From positions 1-64,000 of the IMG/VR virus record IMGVR_UViG_3300013004_000043: 64,000 nucleotides of DNA. The stretch is one strand, 5' to 3'. The DNA comes from a virus. Positions 21,656 through 29,165 of this stretch are shown here, piece by piece (the first letter of the stretch is position 1; each line of letters begins with the position of its first letter). The notes under the pieces are model-generated. The model was given only the letters and a program-made list of their open reading frames with translations. It was not told the DNA's origin and did no database searches. The translations under genes were made by a program, and so were the position numbers.

Positions 21656-21871
21656 CTAGTACCCTTTAGCGTCTAATTCCGCTTTTAGCTCGTCTTGAAT
21701 AGCTGAATCTCTTGAAAGAACAAGCTGAAGGTCTATTTCATTGTCCGTCAGTATCGACACGGGCATTGATAACAGTTTTCGATAAAGTTCGATCTTCAGC
21801 TCGCTTAAATGCTGTGAATCTCTTGTCATAAATTCATAGTTACCGGTTGCCGTTTGATTTACCTCTGCCAT
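21656..21871 (-). CDS. Unrecognised small helical protein (71 aa)
   Basis: Mostly helical, acidic protein (HLSELKIELYRKLLSMPVS, LQLVLSRDSAIQDELKAELD). GGAGCC precedes the ATG. Unknown function. Confidence 0.65.
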   Translation of the reverse strand: MAEVNQTATGNYEFMTRDSQHLSELKIELYRKLLSMPVSILTDNEIDLQLVLSRDSAIQDELKAELDAKGY

Positions 21872-21915
21872 AGCTTAGGCTCCTTTTCAGTGTTTGTAGC
21901 TTCAAAAGAATCTTC

Positions 21916-23862
21916 TTAACGTTGACTTTCATTTTCTGTCAACTTCATACCGAACGGGGTTCCGTCTTGTTTTACAAAAGCCTCAAAAGCTTCTTCCCAT
22001 GTGTAGCTATCTTCACCGATCCAACAACAGGTGTCGTGGATAGCGTCGATACGATACAATGAAAACGTGCTGCTCTTGCGTCTTAATCGCGTGTCAAAAA
22101 ACGGTTCTGCCTCTTGGCCGTTTAAGAACGGTCGATATTGCTGAGAAATCTCCATGGCGGTTTGATCTTTTTCTAAATCTACCACCACTAAGTCAGACAG
22201 CTTTTCCGGCCAGTCGTCATCTGGGTTTCCAACTTCTCGACTTTCGATCCTGATCTTACATCCATTCGCCGCCTCGGCAATGTTGTATCCGTAGATCGGA
22301 TGGGTAATGTCCTCTAGCTTTCCATTGACATACAAGGCTTCCCTGTTGTCTTGATCGTTGACGATGACCAACTTTTTGACCGGTTCAGGCTCGATCATTT
22401 CTCGCTCTTCAAAAACCAAATTGTTTTTCCGCACTAAATCAAACAGATTTTCTGGCCATTCCTTTACAGGTTTTTTAGCGACGTAGTTTTCAATCCTGAC
22501 TGCGCGACCTTTTGCAACCTCAGCCATGAAGCAGTCGTAGCTTGTTTCGCTGCTTCGATTCAAAACGCCATTGACGTAAAAAACCTGGTCCCCTTTTTGA
22601 TTGGTCACAACGACGAAATGCTTGCCTGGTTCTGGTTCGGCAGCCACAAGCCGGATCGCTGGCCACATATCACGGCTCGCCTCCTCGACTCGATCACCGA
22701 TCACAAGCCAGTCTTTGCAGCTCAGCGACCAGTAGCCATCAGACGCCAGCCGAGGCTCATCGCCAAGCAGCCGAAAGCCTTTGGGTACAGGAAGCTCGGA
22801 TTTGCACGGAGCGATCGGCACTTCGATTCGGCAATGAGCCCAGCGGTGAATGCTGCCTTGCGAAGCCGTAACGAAGGGGAACCCGTACTCTTGAAAAATG
22901 TGAATGAGCAATTTCTTTTCCCAGTTATCGCCACTCCCTTGTCGCACTTCGCAATTGATAGCCCCACTTGCTAGGTCAGCTAGTGTCGGCGTGCGGTGCT
23001 GCTTGGGTTCAGGCTCGTACTTTTCAAGCTCGGAAATTGCGCACCATCGGGAAAAATTTGAGTAGTTGCTTCGGAACAAATACTCGCTTTGCAAAACGCA
23101 TGATATTCGCCCGATTGTTCCACACTTAGCGTGATTCGGATTTACGAATCGAACTTGATCGCCTTGTGCTGGCTTCCAGGGTTCAGGCTTGGTTTCAACA
23201 GGCACTTCGATTCGGCATTGGTTCCAATGCCTCTCAATTTCCAAACTCCTGTTCTTGGCCCGAAAGCGATTAGATACTGAATCGTGAATATCAACCAAAA
23301 GCCCTGATATCCATATATCAGAAGTATAGTTTCGCACTTCGCATTCAATCGGACCGTTCCTTAGATCAGCTAGCGTCGGCTCTCGATGCTTTTCTGAGGT
23401 CGGTTCAGGTTTAACCACAACTGGACTGAATGCTTCAATGACCTCAGCACCAACATTCTTGCCGATTTCTTCGACAGGCTCTTTAATCGGTCGGCAGTAC
23501 CAAGCAGGAGCTGCAACCGCCAACGAAGGAAAAAATCCTTCCCCCAGGTAGTTCCAGCCTGCACCCCAGTTAATGAAGTCCCCAGGCATCGGCTCTTCGT
23601 TGTCCTCAAGCATTCGGCAGCCGTCCTTGGGAATGCGTGTCGGTGCTGGCTCGACGTACACTTGGCAATGCGTCCAGTAAGCGTTTCTCGCCGCCCAGTT
23701 GCCGTTAATCCACCCCTGCAAAAACGCATCGTCTCGCCATGAATCAACGTCTTCGTTTCGGACCCTAGCCGGAATCGGCTTGCCAGTCTTTATAATTTCC
23801 GCAACATCGTCAGCGGTTGCGTCACGCCAGTTTTCGTCACCTTGCTTTTTTTCATCAGACAT
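21916..23862 (-). CDS. Large mosaic module protein (648 aa)
   Basis: The longest of the mosaic family, function unknown. In order: a WRDATADDVAEIIK segment ending in CQVYVEP (about residues 12-72); a variant of the RMLEDNEEPMPGD module; the REPTLADLRNGPIECE...CRIEVP module (about 160-222); and a KOW-like module with GDQVRFVNPNHAKCGT. A second HRTPTLADLASGAINCE...CRIEVP copy (about 290-350) and PKGFRLLGDEPRLASDGYW (about 360) come next. Two copies of the LYVNG...WPxxLxDL module (about 415-480 and 490-560) and a unique C-terminal part complete it. Modules are joined by EPEP-type linkers. Confidence 0.85.
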   Translation of the reverse strand: MSDEKKQGDENWRDATADDVAEIIKTGKPIPARVRNEDVDSWRDDAFLQGWINGNWAARNAYWTHCQVYVEPAPTRIPKDGCRMLEDNEEPMPGDFINWGAGWNYLGEGFFPSLAVAAPAWYCRPIKEPVEEIGKNVGAEVIEAFSPVVVKPEPTSEKHREPTLADLRNGPIECEVRNYTSDIWISGLLVDIHDSVSNRFRAKNRSLEIERHWNQCRIEVPVETKPEPWKPAQGDQVRFVNPNHAKCGTIGRISCVLQSEYLFRSNYSNFSRWCAISELEKYEPEPKQHRTPTLADLASGAINCEVRQGSGDNWEKKLLIHIFQEYGFPFVTASQGSIHRWAHCRIEVPIAPCKSELPVPKGFRLLGDEPRLASDGYWSLSCKDWLVIGDRVEEASRDMWPAIRLVAAEPEPGKHFVVVTNQKGDQVFYVNGVLNRSSETSYDCFMAEVAKGRAVRIENYVAKKPVKEWPENLFDLVRKNNLVFEEREMIEPEPVKKLVIVNDQDNREALYVNGKLEDITHPIYGYNIAEAANGCKIRIESREVGNPDDDWPEKLSDLVVVDLEKDQTAMEISQQYRPFLNGQEAEPFFDTRLRRKSSTFSLYRIDAIHDTCCWIGEDSYTWEEAFEAFVKQDGTPFGMKLTENESQR

Positions 23863-23901
23863 TTGCAGTTTGCCCTTTCAGGGTCTTGGGTTTACGAATC
23901 G

Positions 23902-23921
23902 TCCGTGTATCTAACGCCACG
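23902..23921 (-). repeat. 20-nt intergenic repeat, copy 1
   Basis: TCCGTGTATCTAACGCCACG (plus-strand reading) also occurs at 24349-24368. CCGTG and CACG can pair around a 10-nt loop. Both copies lie in gaps upstream of minus-strand genes next to mosaic genes, so a shared leader or operator is possible. Confidence 0.6.
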
Positions 23922-23930
23922 AATCAAAAA

Positions 23931-24308
23931 TTAAAAAATTTCGTCGCAGTGATCTATAACGTTAAAACCAGCCTCGTTTAGTTTGGATTGTAAAAAGCCA
24001 TACAGCATGCCTAGATTTGCATTTGTGGTTTCGCACCCACCACGAGAGTCGCCACGAGCGTTTCGCAACTCCAGAGCATAAATCGGAACATTGTCATTTT
24101 GTGATGGAGCAGAATCACCGCAAGGATCAACAAACGGCGTGAGTCGCAGGATATCGTCATCACAGCCCGAGGCCATGATATAGATTGTATTGAGATCGTA
24201 ATCACCACCCCTTTCTGCGGATACTTCCATTTCGCACTTGACGGGCGATTGATCCAAAATTTCCTTGAGTATTACACTGCTCCAGATGTTTAATTGATTT
24301 TCAGACAT
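23931..24308 (-). CDS. Unrecognised acidic protein (125 aa)
   Basis: Acidic protein with four cysteines. It reads as an alpha/beta fold: a helix at the start, strands around CEMEVSAERGGDYDLNTIYIM, and ALELRNARGDSRGGCETTNANLG in the middle. It sits between two mosaic genes and behind one copy of the 20-nt repeat. AAGG precedes the ATG. Unknown function. Confidence 0.7.
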   Translation of the reverse strand: MSENQLNIWSSVILKEILDQSPVKCEMEVSAERGGDYDLNTIYIMASGCDDDILRLTPFVDPCGDSAPSQNDNVPIYALELRNARGDSRGGCETTNANLGMLYGFLQSKLNEAGFNVIDHCDEIF

Positions 24309-24348
24309 GTTAACCTTTTCGTTTTCCTGCTAGAAGAATATCTAAATA

Positions 24349-24368
24349 TCCGTGTATCTAACGCCACG
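24349..24368 (-). repeat. 20-nt intergenic repeat, copy 2
   Basis: Identical to 23902-23921. Here one more base pair is possible (CCGTG/CACGG), giving a 5-bp stem with a 10-nt loop. It lies about 40 nt upstream of the gene at 23931-24308 and behind the stop of 24397-25437. Confidence 0.6.
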
Positions 24369-24396
24369 GACAGTTGTAAAAAAAACTTAGCACAGT

Positions 24397-25437
24397 TTAC
24401 GATTCTATCGGTTCGTCCAACACCAGATAGCCACCTGCCTGCCGCATCGTCGATCCTGGGTAGTGCTTCTCCAGCATATCGCCTAGTTTGCCGAGTACGA
24501 TCGCAGGGACCGGTAGCCTGATCTGCATGATCGGACGAACTTCGATTGGATTTGAGCCGAATACGCTTGCTGGTACGCCGCAGCGATCCATTGCGTATTC
24601 GATTTCATCTTTCTTTGGTTCCCATTCTCCCGACGGGTCCTCCAGTTGCTTTCCGTCCAACTTTCCCAAGTCCGAAAGTCTTCTTGGCCATTCCTCAGGG
24701 GCTGAAACCTCATAGCTGTCAAACCTGATTAAAGAACCCTTTGCAAGCTTGGCAATGTTGGTTCCGTAGATGGTTTCATCGAAGTCTTCCAAAATTCCGT
24801 CAACGTAAAGCGCTTGATCGCTTATCTCGTGATCACACACAAGGACCAACTGTTTGAACGGTTCGGGCTCATCAACTTGACCTGATTGATACTTTGCCCC
24901 GGCTTGGAAAGCTTGCCAATATTGCTCGATTCCAAGATCAAGATATCGACCATCGCCGTGAGTACGTAATTGATCAGCCTTCCATCCGTACCGCTTGAAC
25001 ATCTCGTTCTCAAAAGAATACCGCATCGAGCCAGTTAAGACCGGTTCGGGCTCTTCGACCACAAATCGGATCGCTGGCCACTTGTCACGGTTCGCAATCT
25101 CGACTCGACCTCCGATCAGAATCCAGTCGTGGTAACTCCAGTAACAATCAGACGCCAGCCTAGGTTCGTCGCCAAGCAATCGAAAGCCTTTGGGGATAGG
25201 CCCGACATCTTTGTGTTGGTCGGCGTGCTTGCCCGGTTCTGGCTCGATAGGAATTAAGTCGTATTCGCTTTCAATGTGGTCCCCTTCATACCTACCATTT
25301 CGATTCCACGAACACCATCGAATGTCGTAAGTATTTTCGCTCATTTTCAAAGTTCCTTGAAGCGGCCACCTGTCATTGGTACTCGTCCAAACACTGAGAA
25401 CAGGATACCCACCCCTAGATTCAGTTTTCCAACTCAT
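24397..25437 (-). CDS. Mosaic module protein (346 aa)
   Basis: Function unknown. It contains the PKGFRLLGDEPRLASDCYW module (about residues 79-130) and the FKRYGWKADQLRTHGDGRY...WQAFQAGAKY module (about 143-190). The LYVDGILED...EEWPRRLSDL module (about 200-265) follows, and a unique C-terminal domain. The first of these is also recognisable at DNA level: roughly 130 nt around 25070-25200 are about three-quarters identical to 22657-22790 in the neighbouring mosaic gene. The start shares ATGA with the upstream stop. Confidence 0.82.
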   Translation of the reverse strand: MSWKTESRGGYPVLSVWTSTNDRWPLQGTLKMSENTYDIRWCSWNRNGRYEGDHIESEYDLIPIEPEPGKHADQHKDVGPIPKGFRLLGDEPRLASDCYWSYHDWILIGGRVEIANRDKWPAIRFVVEEPEPVLTGSMRYSFENEMFKRYGWKADQLRTHGDGRYLDLGIEQYWQAFQAGAKYQSGQVDEPEPFKQLVLVCDHEISDQALYVDGILEDFDETIYGTNIAKLAKGSLIRFDSYEVSAPEEWPRRLSDLGKLDGKQLEDPSGEWEPKKDEIEYAMDRCGVPASVFGSNPIEVRPIMQIRLPVPAIVLGKLGDMLEKHYPGSTMRQAGGYLVLDEPIES

Positions 25438-25619
25438 TTTTTCACCTTAAAAGCCTTTTTAAAATCTTCTGTTCGAAACTCGATAAGCTCTACCTCGTCC
25501 ACCGACGGGTGTATGTACCCGTCGACAATAGCTTGCACAATTTCTCTGATTTTGGAATCTTCACCGTCTAGAGGATCTATTAAACCAATTCTCACAGTCA
25601 CATCGATAGTGTCAGTCAT
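25434..25619 (-). CDS. Unrecognised small protein (61 aa)
   Basis: Short protein with an N-terminal strand (TDTIDVTVRIGLIDPLDGEDS) and a helical middle. GGAGGACTTAAATTA precedes the ATG, which overlaps the upstream stop as TAATG. Unknown function. Confidence 0.65.
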   Translation of the reverse strand: MTDTIDVTVRIGLIDPLDGEDSKIREIVQAIVDGYIHPSVDEVELIEFRTEDFKKAFKVKK

Positions 25620-25900
25620 TAATTTAAGTCCTCCAAGCCGGATAAAGCGTCGTTTACCTTGTTTTCCAAAGCAACCAGTTTTTGACTCAAAACCGCAATT
25701 TGTTTTTCAAGAATGGCATCTACTGCGTTCTGTATTTCTTTGTCTGTAAAAACAAAAGTCATGTCGATATCGTTTTCTAAACTGTCTAAAGCTTTAATTG
25801 TGTAGCAGTGGGCGTTGTAAAGTATGTTTCTTGCCTTGTATAACTTTTTTTGTTTTTCTTCTAGATCTTTAACTGCTGCAATGACTTCGTGCAAACGCAT
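25619..25900 (-). CDS. Unrecognised coiled-coil protein (93 aa)
   Basis: Nearly all helix with heptad-like spacing (VIAAVKDLEEKQKKLYKARN, and IQNAVDAILEKQIAVLSQKLVALENKVND). The terminator at 25912-25938 lies only about 12 nt upstream of the ATG, and GGAG overlaps its far end. Expression may therefore depend on readthrough. Unknown function. Confidence 0.7.
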   Translation of the reverse strand: MRLHEVIAAVKDLEEKQKKLYKARNILYNAHCYTIKALDSLENDIDMTFVFTDKEIQNAVDAILEKQIAVLSQKLVALENKVNDALSGLEDLN

Positions 25901-25911
25901 GTGTTAACTCC

Positions 25912-25938
25912 AAAAAAAACCCGCCAAAATTTGGCGGG
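25912..25938 (-). terminator. Intrinsic terminator
   Basis: Arms CCCGCCAAA (25920-25928) and TTTGGCGGG (25930-25938) form a strong stem, followed on the minus strand by eight T (25919-25912). It ends the transcript of 25974-26453 and upstream genes, immediately before the start of the coiled-coil gene. Confidence 0.85.
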
Positions 25939-25973
25939 CTAGTGAAAGAAAAATCGACGCATTAAAAAATGTT

Positions 25974-26453
25974 CTAGGTTAGAACTTCTTGTGCGGCTGC
26001 CCAGTTATTAACATAACCTTGTCTTTTGTGAAGCTCCATAAGCACTTGAACTCGATTGTCTACCGCCCACAAACGGTTCAGCTTTTCATGATCACTTTTG
26101 TCGAGCGTTTGTAACCCCATCAAACAGCCGTTGGCTTTTGCAAACTCGTGAAACTCATTTGTAAGGAACATCTGCTCTAGAAGATCGGTCAGCTTCAACA
26201 TACCAGCATCTAAGCGAGGCTGCGGCATATCATGCTCAAGGCAGACACGTTTAAAACCGTTTAGGTAATCCACTACAACAACACGGTAGTCGATAAGACA
26301 ACCTGCGTATGCTCTGTCAAAAATGAAACAGTCTAACAGTTTTTGCAGCCAATGGAACGTTGAATTTTGAAAAGGCTCTGTAGGCTTTTCGTCGCGAATA
26401 ACCGCGTAAAATTTTTCCAGTATGTCTGAGTCAAATGTGTGATACATCAGCAT
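25974..26453 (-). CDS. Unrecognised helical protein (159 aa)
   Basis: The start is the ATG of MLMYHTFDSDILEKF with AAGGAC upstream. The protein is almost entirely helical with aromatic residues, including STFHWLQKLLDCFIFDRAYAG and KLNRLWAVDNRVQVLMELHKRQGY. No family recognised. A terminator follows. Confidence 0.75.
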   Translation of the reverse strand: MLMYHTFDSDILEKFYAVIRDEKPTEPFQNSTFHWLQKLLDCFIFDRAYAGCLIDYRVVVVDYLNGFKRVCLEHDMPQPRLDAGMLKLTDLLEQMFLTNEFHEFAKANGCLMGLQTLDKSDHEKLNRLWAVDNRVQVLMELHKRQGYVNNWAAAQEVLT

Positions 26454-26482
26454 AATAAGTCCTTGGTAACTAAGTGTCAACT

Positions 26483-26782
26483 TTAGGAAAGAGAAGCAGG
26501 TTCTTCTTCTGGCTCGTACTCAGGGCAACCTACTGTCATGCAAAAACCTTTTGATCTTATGTTAGTAAGATGTACGTCGCACCTACGTGCATAGTAGCCT
26601 AACGCTCTAAAGTGATCCAACGCCAGATCTGCTACTTCGTCTGACACATCAGGTACATCGACGGAGCAGGCGGTTCTACCTGCTTTTAATGCAGTCTGCA
26701 GTGTTTCGGTCAACAACAAGACCAAATGCTCTAGGGCGTAGATTTTTGCGGCTTTTGGTCCAAGACCAACGTTAAAACTCAT
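26483..26782 (-). CDS. Unrecognised small protein (99 aa)
   Basis: A helical N-terminal half (AAKIYALEHLVLLLTETLQTALKAG), a small alpha/beta region (VADLALDHFRALGYYARRC) and an acidic tail. GAGG precedes the ATG. Unknown function. Confidence 0.65.
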   Translation of the reverse strand: MSFNVGLGPKAAKIYALEHLVLLLTETLQTALKAGRTACSVDVPDVSDEVADLALDHFRALGYYARRCDVHLTNIRSKGFCMTVGCPEYEPEEEPASLS

Positions 26783-26789
26783 GATTAAA

Positions 26790-27023
26790 CTACCTCAAAA
26801 TTACAACATCTTCCAATGTCTCGACCCAGACCCTAGCTCCACAGCTAAGTGGTTTATCCGGTGAGTACTTAACCAAACAGGGTCCAGGTATATGCACCTC
26901 GTGCGCGTACCTGTTTGTCTTGCCTTGTTTGACGGTTATAACAGGTTCGTCTGCACCTGTCTTTAAATTTTTGCGTATAACCGCCTGATTTACGTGCACA
27001 ATCGTTTTCGCTTTTCTGGCCAA
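26790..27023 (-). CDS. Unrecognised small beta protein (77 aa)
   Basis: The start is a TTG with GGAGAATAAC directly upstream; no ATG is available. The protein is basic and strand-rich (TIVHVNQAVIRKNLKTGADE, YAHEVHIPGPCLVKYSPDKP, ARVWVETLEDVVILR). It could be a small beta barrel. Unknown function. Confidence 0.65.
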   Translation of the reverse strand: MARKAKTIVHVNQAVIRKNLKTGADEPVITVKQGKTNRYAHEVHIPGPCLVKYSPDKPLSCGARVWVETLEDVVILR

Positions 27024-27025
27024 AG

Positions 27026-27364
27026 TTATTCTCCGTCGGCTATTTCAAGATCAACTGTAGTAGCCTCGTTGTGTTGCTCGATAGTGTACCAGTCGTTGTG
27101 TGTCACTGTATCTTCCTCCAGGTCGTAAGTAACATTGTCACCGAAGGCGTCACCGTCACCGGCACCGCCGTAGGAGTAAGCTTCTTGTGCCCAATCTTCA
27201 ATCTTATCTGAGAAGTCACCATCGTCGTCGCAATAGCCTGGATCAACGGATACTTCCAAATAGCCTTCATCGCTACCGCCTGAAAATTCAAGCAAAATCT
27301 TTTTTACTCCCAGCTGTTTGGCTTCCTCGTACAACAACTTCGGTAGAGGCAATACAAATGTCAT
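27026..27364 (-). CDS. Acidic protein resembling an uncharacterised DUF family (112 aa)
   Basis: The layout is: a helix (LLYEEAKQLGVKKILLEF), then SGGSDEGYLEVS, a helical acidic part, then YSYGGAGDGDAFGDNVTYDLEEDT. It resembles an uncharacterised family with a GSGDSG-like turn and a GWE-like end (DUF6878-like), recalled from memory. It is strongly acidic. AAGGAAAAG precedes the ATG. Unknown function. Confidence 0.7.
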   Translation of the reverse strand: MTFVLPLPKLLYEEAKQLGVKKILLEFSGGSDEGYLEVSVDPGYCDDDGDFSDKIEDWAQEAYSYGGAGDGDAFGDNVTYDLEEDTVTHNDWYTIEQHNEATTVDLEIADGE

Positions 27365-27365
27365 G

Positions 27366-27728
27366 TTATTCTTTTCCTTCGACTTTTAGGGTTTTAGACA
27401 ACTTAACTCCGACACGCGTCATCCACGGCTGTGGTGTAATGTTTTGCAGCCAATCTTTCATACTTGGAATAAATCCACAATCCTCGGTAACATGCTGCTC
27501 ACCAATAGCCCTAACTGGAACTGTCCTATTGTTGGAGTTGGTTATAGTGACGCCAAACTCCCTTTCACACAAGAAGATACCCTCAGCGTGATGTCTGATG
27601 GCCCTGTGTCTAAAGTCAGCATAGGCCGACTTACTCTCATCAAACCAACTGTGTATCGCCAGATAATCCTCTGGCACACCTCCCCACTTCTTTACCGAAG
27701 ACAGGGAATGATTATAAGGATGTGACAT
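27366..27728 (-). CDS. DUF6915-like protein (120 aa)
   Basis: The sequence has a pattern I know from an uncharacterised bacterial and phage family: SHPYNHSLSSVKKWGG at the start, then YLAIHSWFDESKSAYADFRHRAIRHHAEGI (about residues 20-49), CEREFG, and GEQHVTEDCGFIPSMKDW further on. The many conserved His, Asp and Glu suggest a metal-dependent enzyme, which is inference. I choose the ATG at 27728 (AAGGG upstream) over a GTG two codons earlier. Confidence 0.75.
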   Translation of the reverse strand: MSHPYNHSLSSVKKWGGVPEDYLAIHSWFDESKSAYADFRHRAIRHHAEGIFLCEREFGVTITNSNNRTVPVRAIGEQHVTEDCGFIPSMKDWLQNITPQPWMTRVGVKLSKTLKVEGKE

Positions 27729-27739
27729 AGCCACCCTTT

Positions 27740-28006
27740 CTAGCCGAGCTTGCCGTCACTTATCTTCTTCAAATAGTTTTCAAACTCGTGCTCGCTATAG
27801 AAAACAACCAAGTCGGAAAGGTGTTCAGCAGCGAGCTGAACGCCTGTGTATTCCGCCCGCAAAGTTACGCCACCTTCAACGTATACCAACGTCCACTGTT
27901 GATCTGTATAGTCTTCAAACAGTCTGTCATGTATCTTGCGGACAGGAATCCTCTTATCGTTTCGAGGTAACCCAAGCGATTGAAGAACCAGTTGACGTCG
28001 GCTCAC
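27740..28006 (-). CDS. Unrecognised small protein (88 aa)
   Basis: A GTG start shares GTGA with the stop of the upstream gene. The protein has a basic N-terminus, a strand pair (WTLVYVEGGVTLRAEYTG) and a helical end (HLSDLVVFYSEHEFENYLKK). Unknown function. Confidence 0.6.
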   Translation of the reverse strand: MSRRQLVLQSLGLPRNDKRIPVRKIHDRLFEDYTDQQWTLVYVEGGVTLRAEYTGVQLAAEHLSDLVVFYSEHEFENYLKKISDGKLG

Positions 28007-28434
28007 TCCAGCAGCCCCGCTGCTCGCATATCAGATAATAAGTCTTCTGCAGCATTTAGAACAGATTCATAGCCATTCGAGTGATGGCCTTCGTAAGCTT
28101 TGTTTCGAACGAATGCGGCTTTCTTTTCAGGTAAGCCGTCCAAAAGAGCCGCAATCGCTTGTTCATATTCATCAGATGTTAGGGCCAAAAATGGTAAATC
28201 TCGCGTCACGTTCAAGCACACTTGTCGTCGCACGTCGCCTTTATCAACACAAAGTCTTTCAACTTTTACGTTGACCGTTTTCGGCGTAGATCGATGAACA
28301 TAGACACCCATCGATTGTATTAGATTTCGGCTTGCAACGTCCATCTCCCAGCTAGCCTTGTGGCTTTGGGAGCCTTCGTAAAACCATTCGTATAGTTGGT
28401 CGTTGTAAATGCAACTTGCTACGTAAATTGTCAT
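28003..28434 (-). CDS. Unrecognised protein (143 aa)
   Basis: The start is the ATG of MTIYVASCIYNDQLYEWFYEG with AGGAG 7 nt upstream, sharing ATGA with the upstream membrane protein gene. The first half is strand-rich, the second helical (EQAIAALLDGLPEKKAAFV and VLNAAEDLLSDMRAAG). No family recognised. Confidence 0.7.
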   Translation of the reverse strand: MTIYVASCIYNDQLYEWFYEGSQSHKASWEMDVASRNLIQSMGVYVHRSTPKTVNVKVERLCVDKGDVRRQVCLNVTRDLPFLALTSDEYEQAIAALLDGLPEKKAAFVRNKAYEGHHSNGYESVLNAAEDLLSDMRAAGLLE

Positions 28435-28706
28435 GGTTTTCTCCTGAACTTTGTTTTGATCGTGTAGCGTAATTCTTTCAAAAGCAGCGGGATACATGCA
28501 AGCGACGCGGCTACGGCTGCAGCAGCAACAACCAGTAACACCAGCGATAACCCCATAACAGGGATTATCCAAATCGGTAAAGTAGCTATCCACCAAGGCC
28601 AGTCAATTACGTTTGCTAGTCTAAGTGTTACAAACACTATGCCTATCACAAACAAAAGTGAATAAGCATTAATTAGATAGTGAGGTCTTTCTGAACTGTT
28701 TTGCAT
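28431..28706 (-). CDS. Small membrane protein, two to three spans (91 aa)
   Basis: After a short soluble start (MQNSSERPHYLINAY), hydrophobic segments are visible at about residues 15-33, 38-58 and 57-78, followed by a basic tail ending KFRRKP. AAGGGAC precedes the ATG at 28706. Unknown function. Confidence 0.75.
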   Translation of the reverse strand: MQNSSERPHYLINAYSLLFVIGIVFVTLRLANVIDWPWWIATLPIWIIPVMGLSLVLLVVAAAAVAASLACIPLLLKELRYTIKTKFRRKP

Positions 28707-28927
28707 TTTGTCCCTTTCACATCTGTTTGTACCGGAAAAATCGAATCGCACTTACGGTAGCAGAAGATTTTCTTAAGTTTTACTCTTGAACCTCCTGACG
28801 TATACCAACCTGGCTCACCGTAATTATCAGAGAAACCCGCAGGTGTGCCCCAGTACAACACTACGAAATCCATGTCTCCATTTTCAAACTCGACTTCACA
28901 AAGATATCGCGTACCGTCTTTTTTCAT
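28673..28927 (-). CDS. Unrecognised small beta protein (84 aa)
   Basis: Strand-rich protein (RYLCEVEFENGDMDFVVLYW, GWYTSGGSRVKLKKIFCYRK). The composition is reminiscent of the small beta modules of the mosaic family but no module matches. GAAAGGAAC precedes the ATG. It overlaps the membrane protein gene by 34 nt. Confidence 0.65.
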   Translation of the reverse strand: MKKDGTRYLCEVEFENGDMDFVVLYWGTPAGFSDNYGEPGWYTSGGSRVKLKKIFCYRKCDSIFPVQTDVKGTKCKTVQKDLTI

Positions 28928-28937
28928 TTTGTTCCTT

Positions 28938-29165
28938 TCAAACTACCTCTAAGTTGTATAAATTTAGCTCGTCTGCCGTCGGAAGTCTAAAATGCTTCGG
29001 TAAGAAAAGTTCATCGGGGCGTCCTTTCAATGACATGTACATACGTTCGCAAATTGTAGTAATTCTGGTTACTCTAAAAAAGTAACACTCAACGAGTCGA
29101 ATTGATAACGTTTTAGCACAAACAACAACATCACTCTTTTCTGGTACCCAAGCTTTTGTCTGGGC
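28938..29165 (-). other. Open frame without a clear start (up to 75 codons)
   Basis: The gap between two genes is open in one minus-strand frame from 29165 to a TGA at 28940-28938. It would encode VPEKSDVVVCAKTLSIRLVE and later SLKGRPDELFLPKHFRLPTA, which looks protein-like. The first ATG is at 29042, leaving 34 residues and no clear ribosome site. It may be a short gene, a frame-shifted remnant of the gene at 29166-29534, or chance. Confidence 0.3.
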
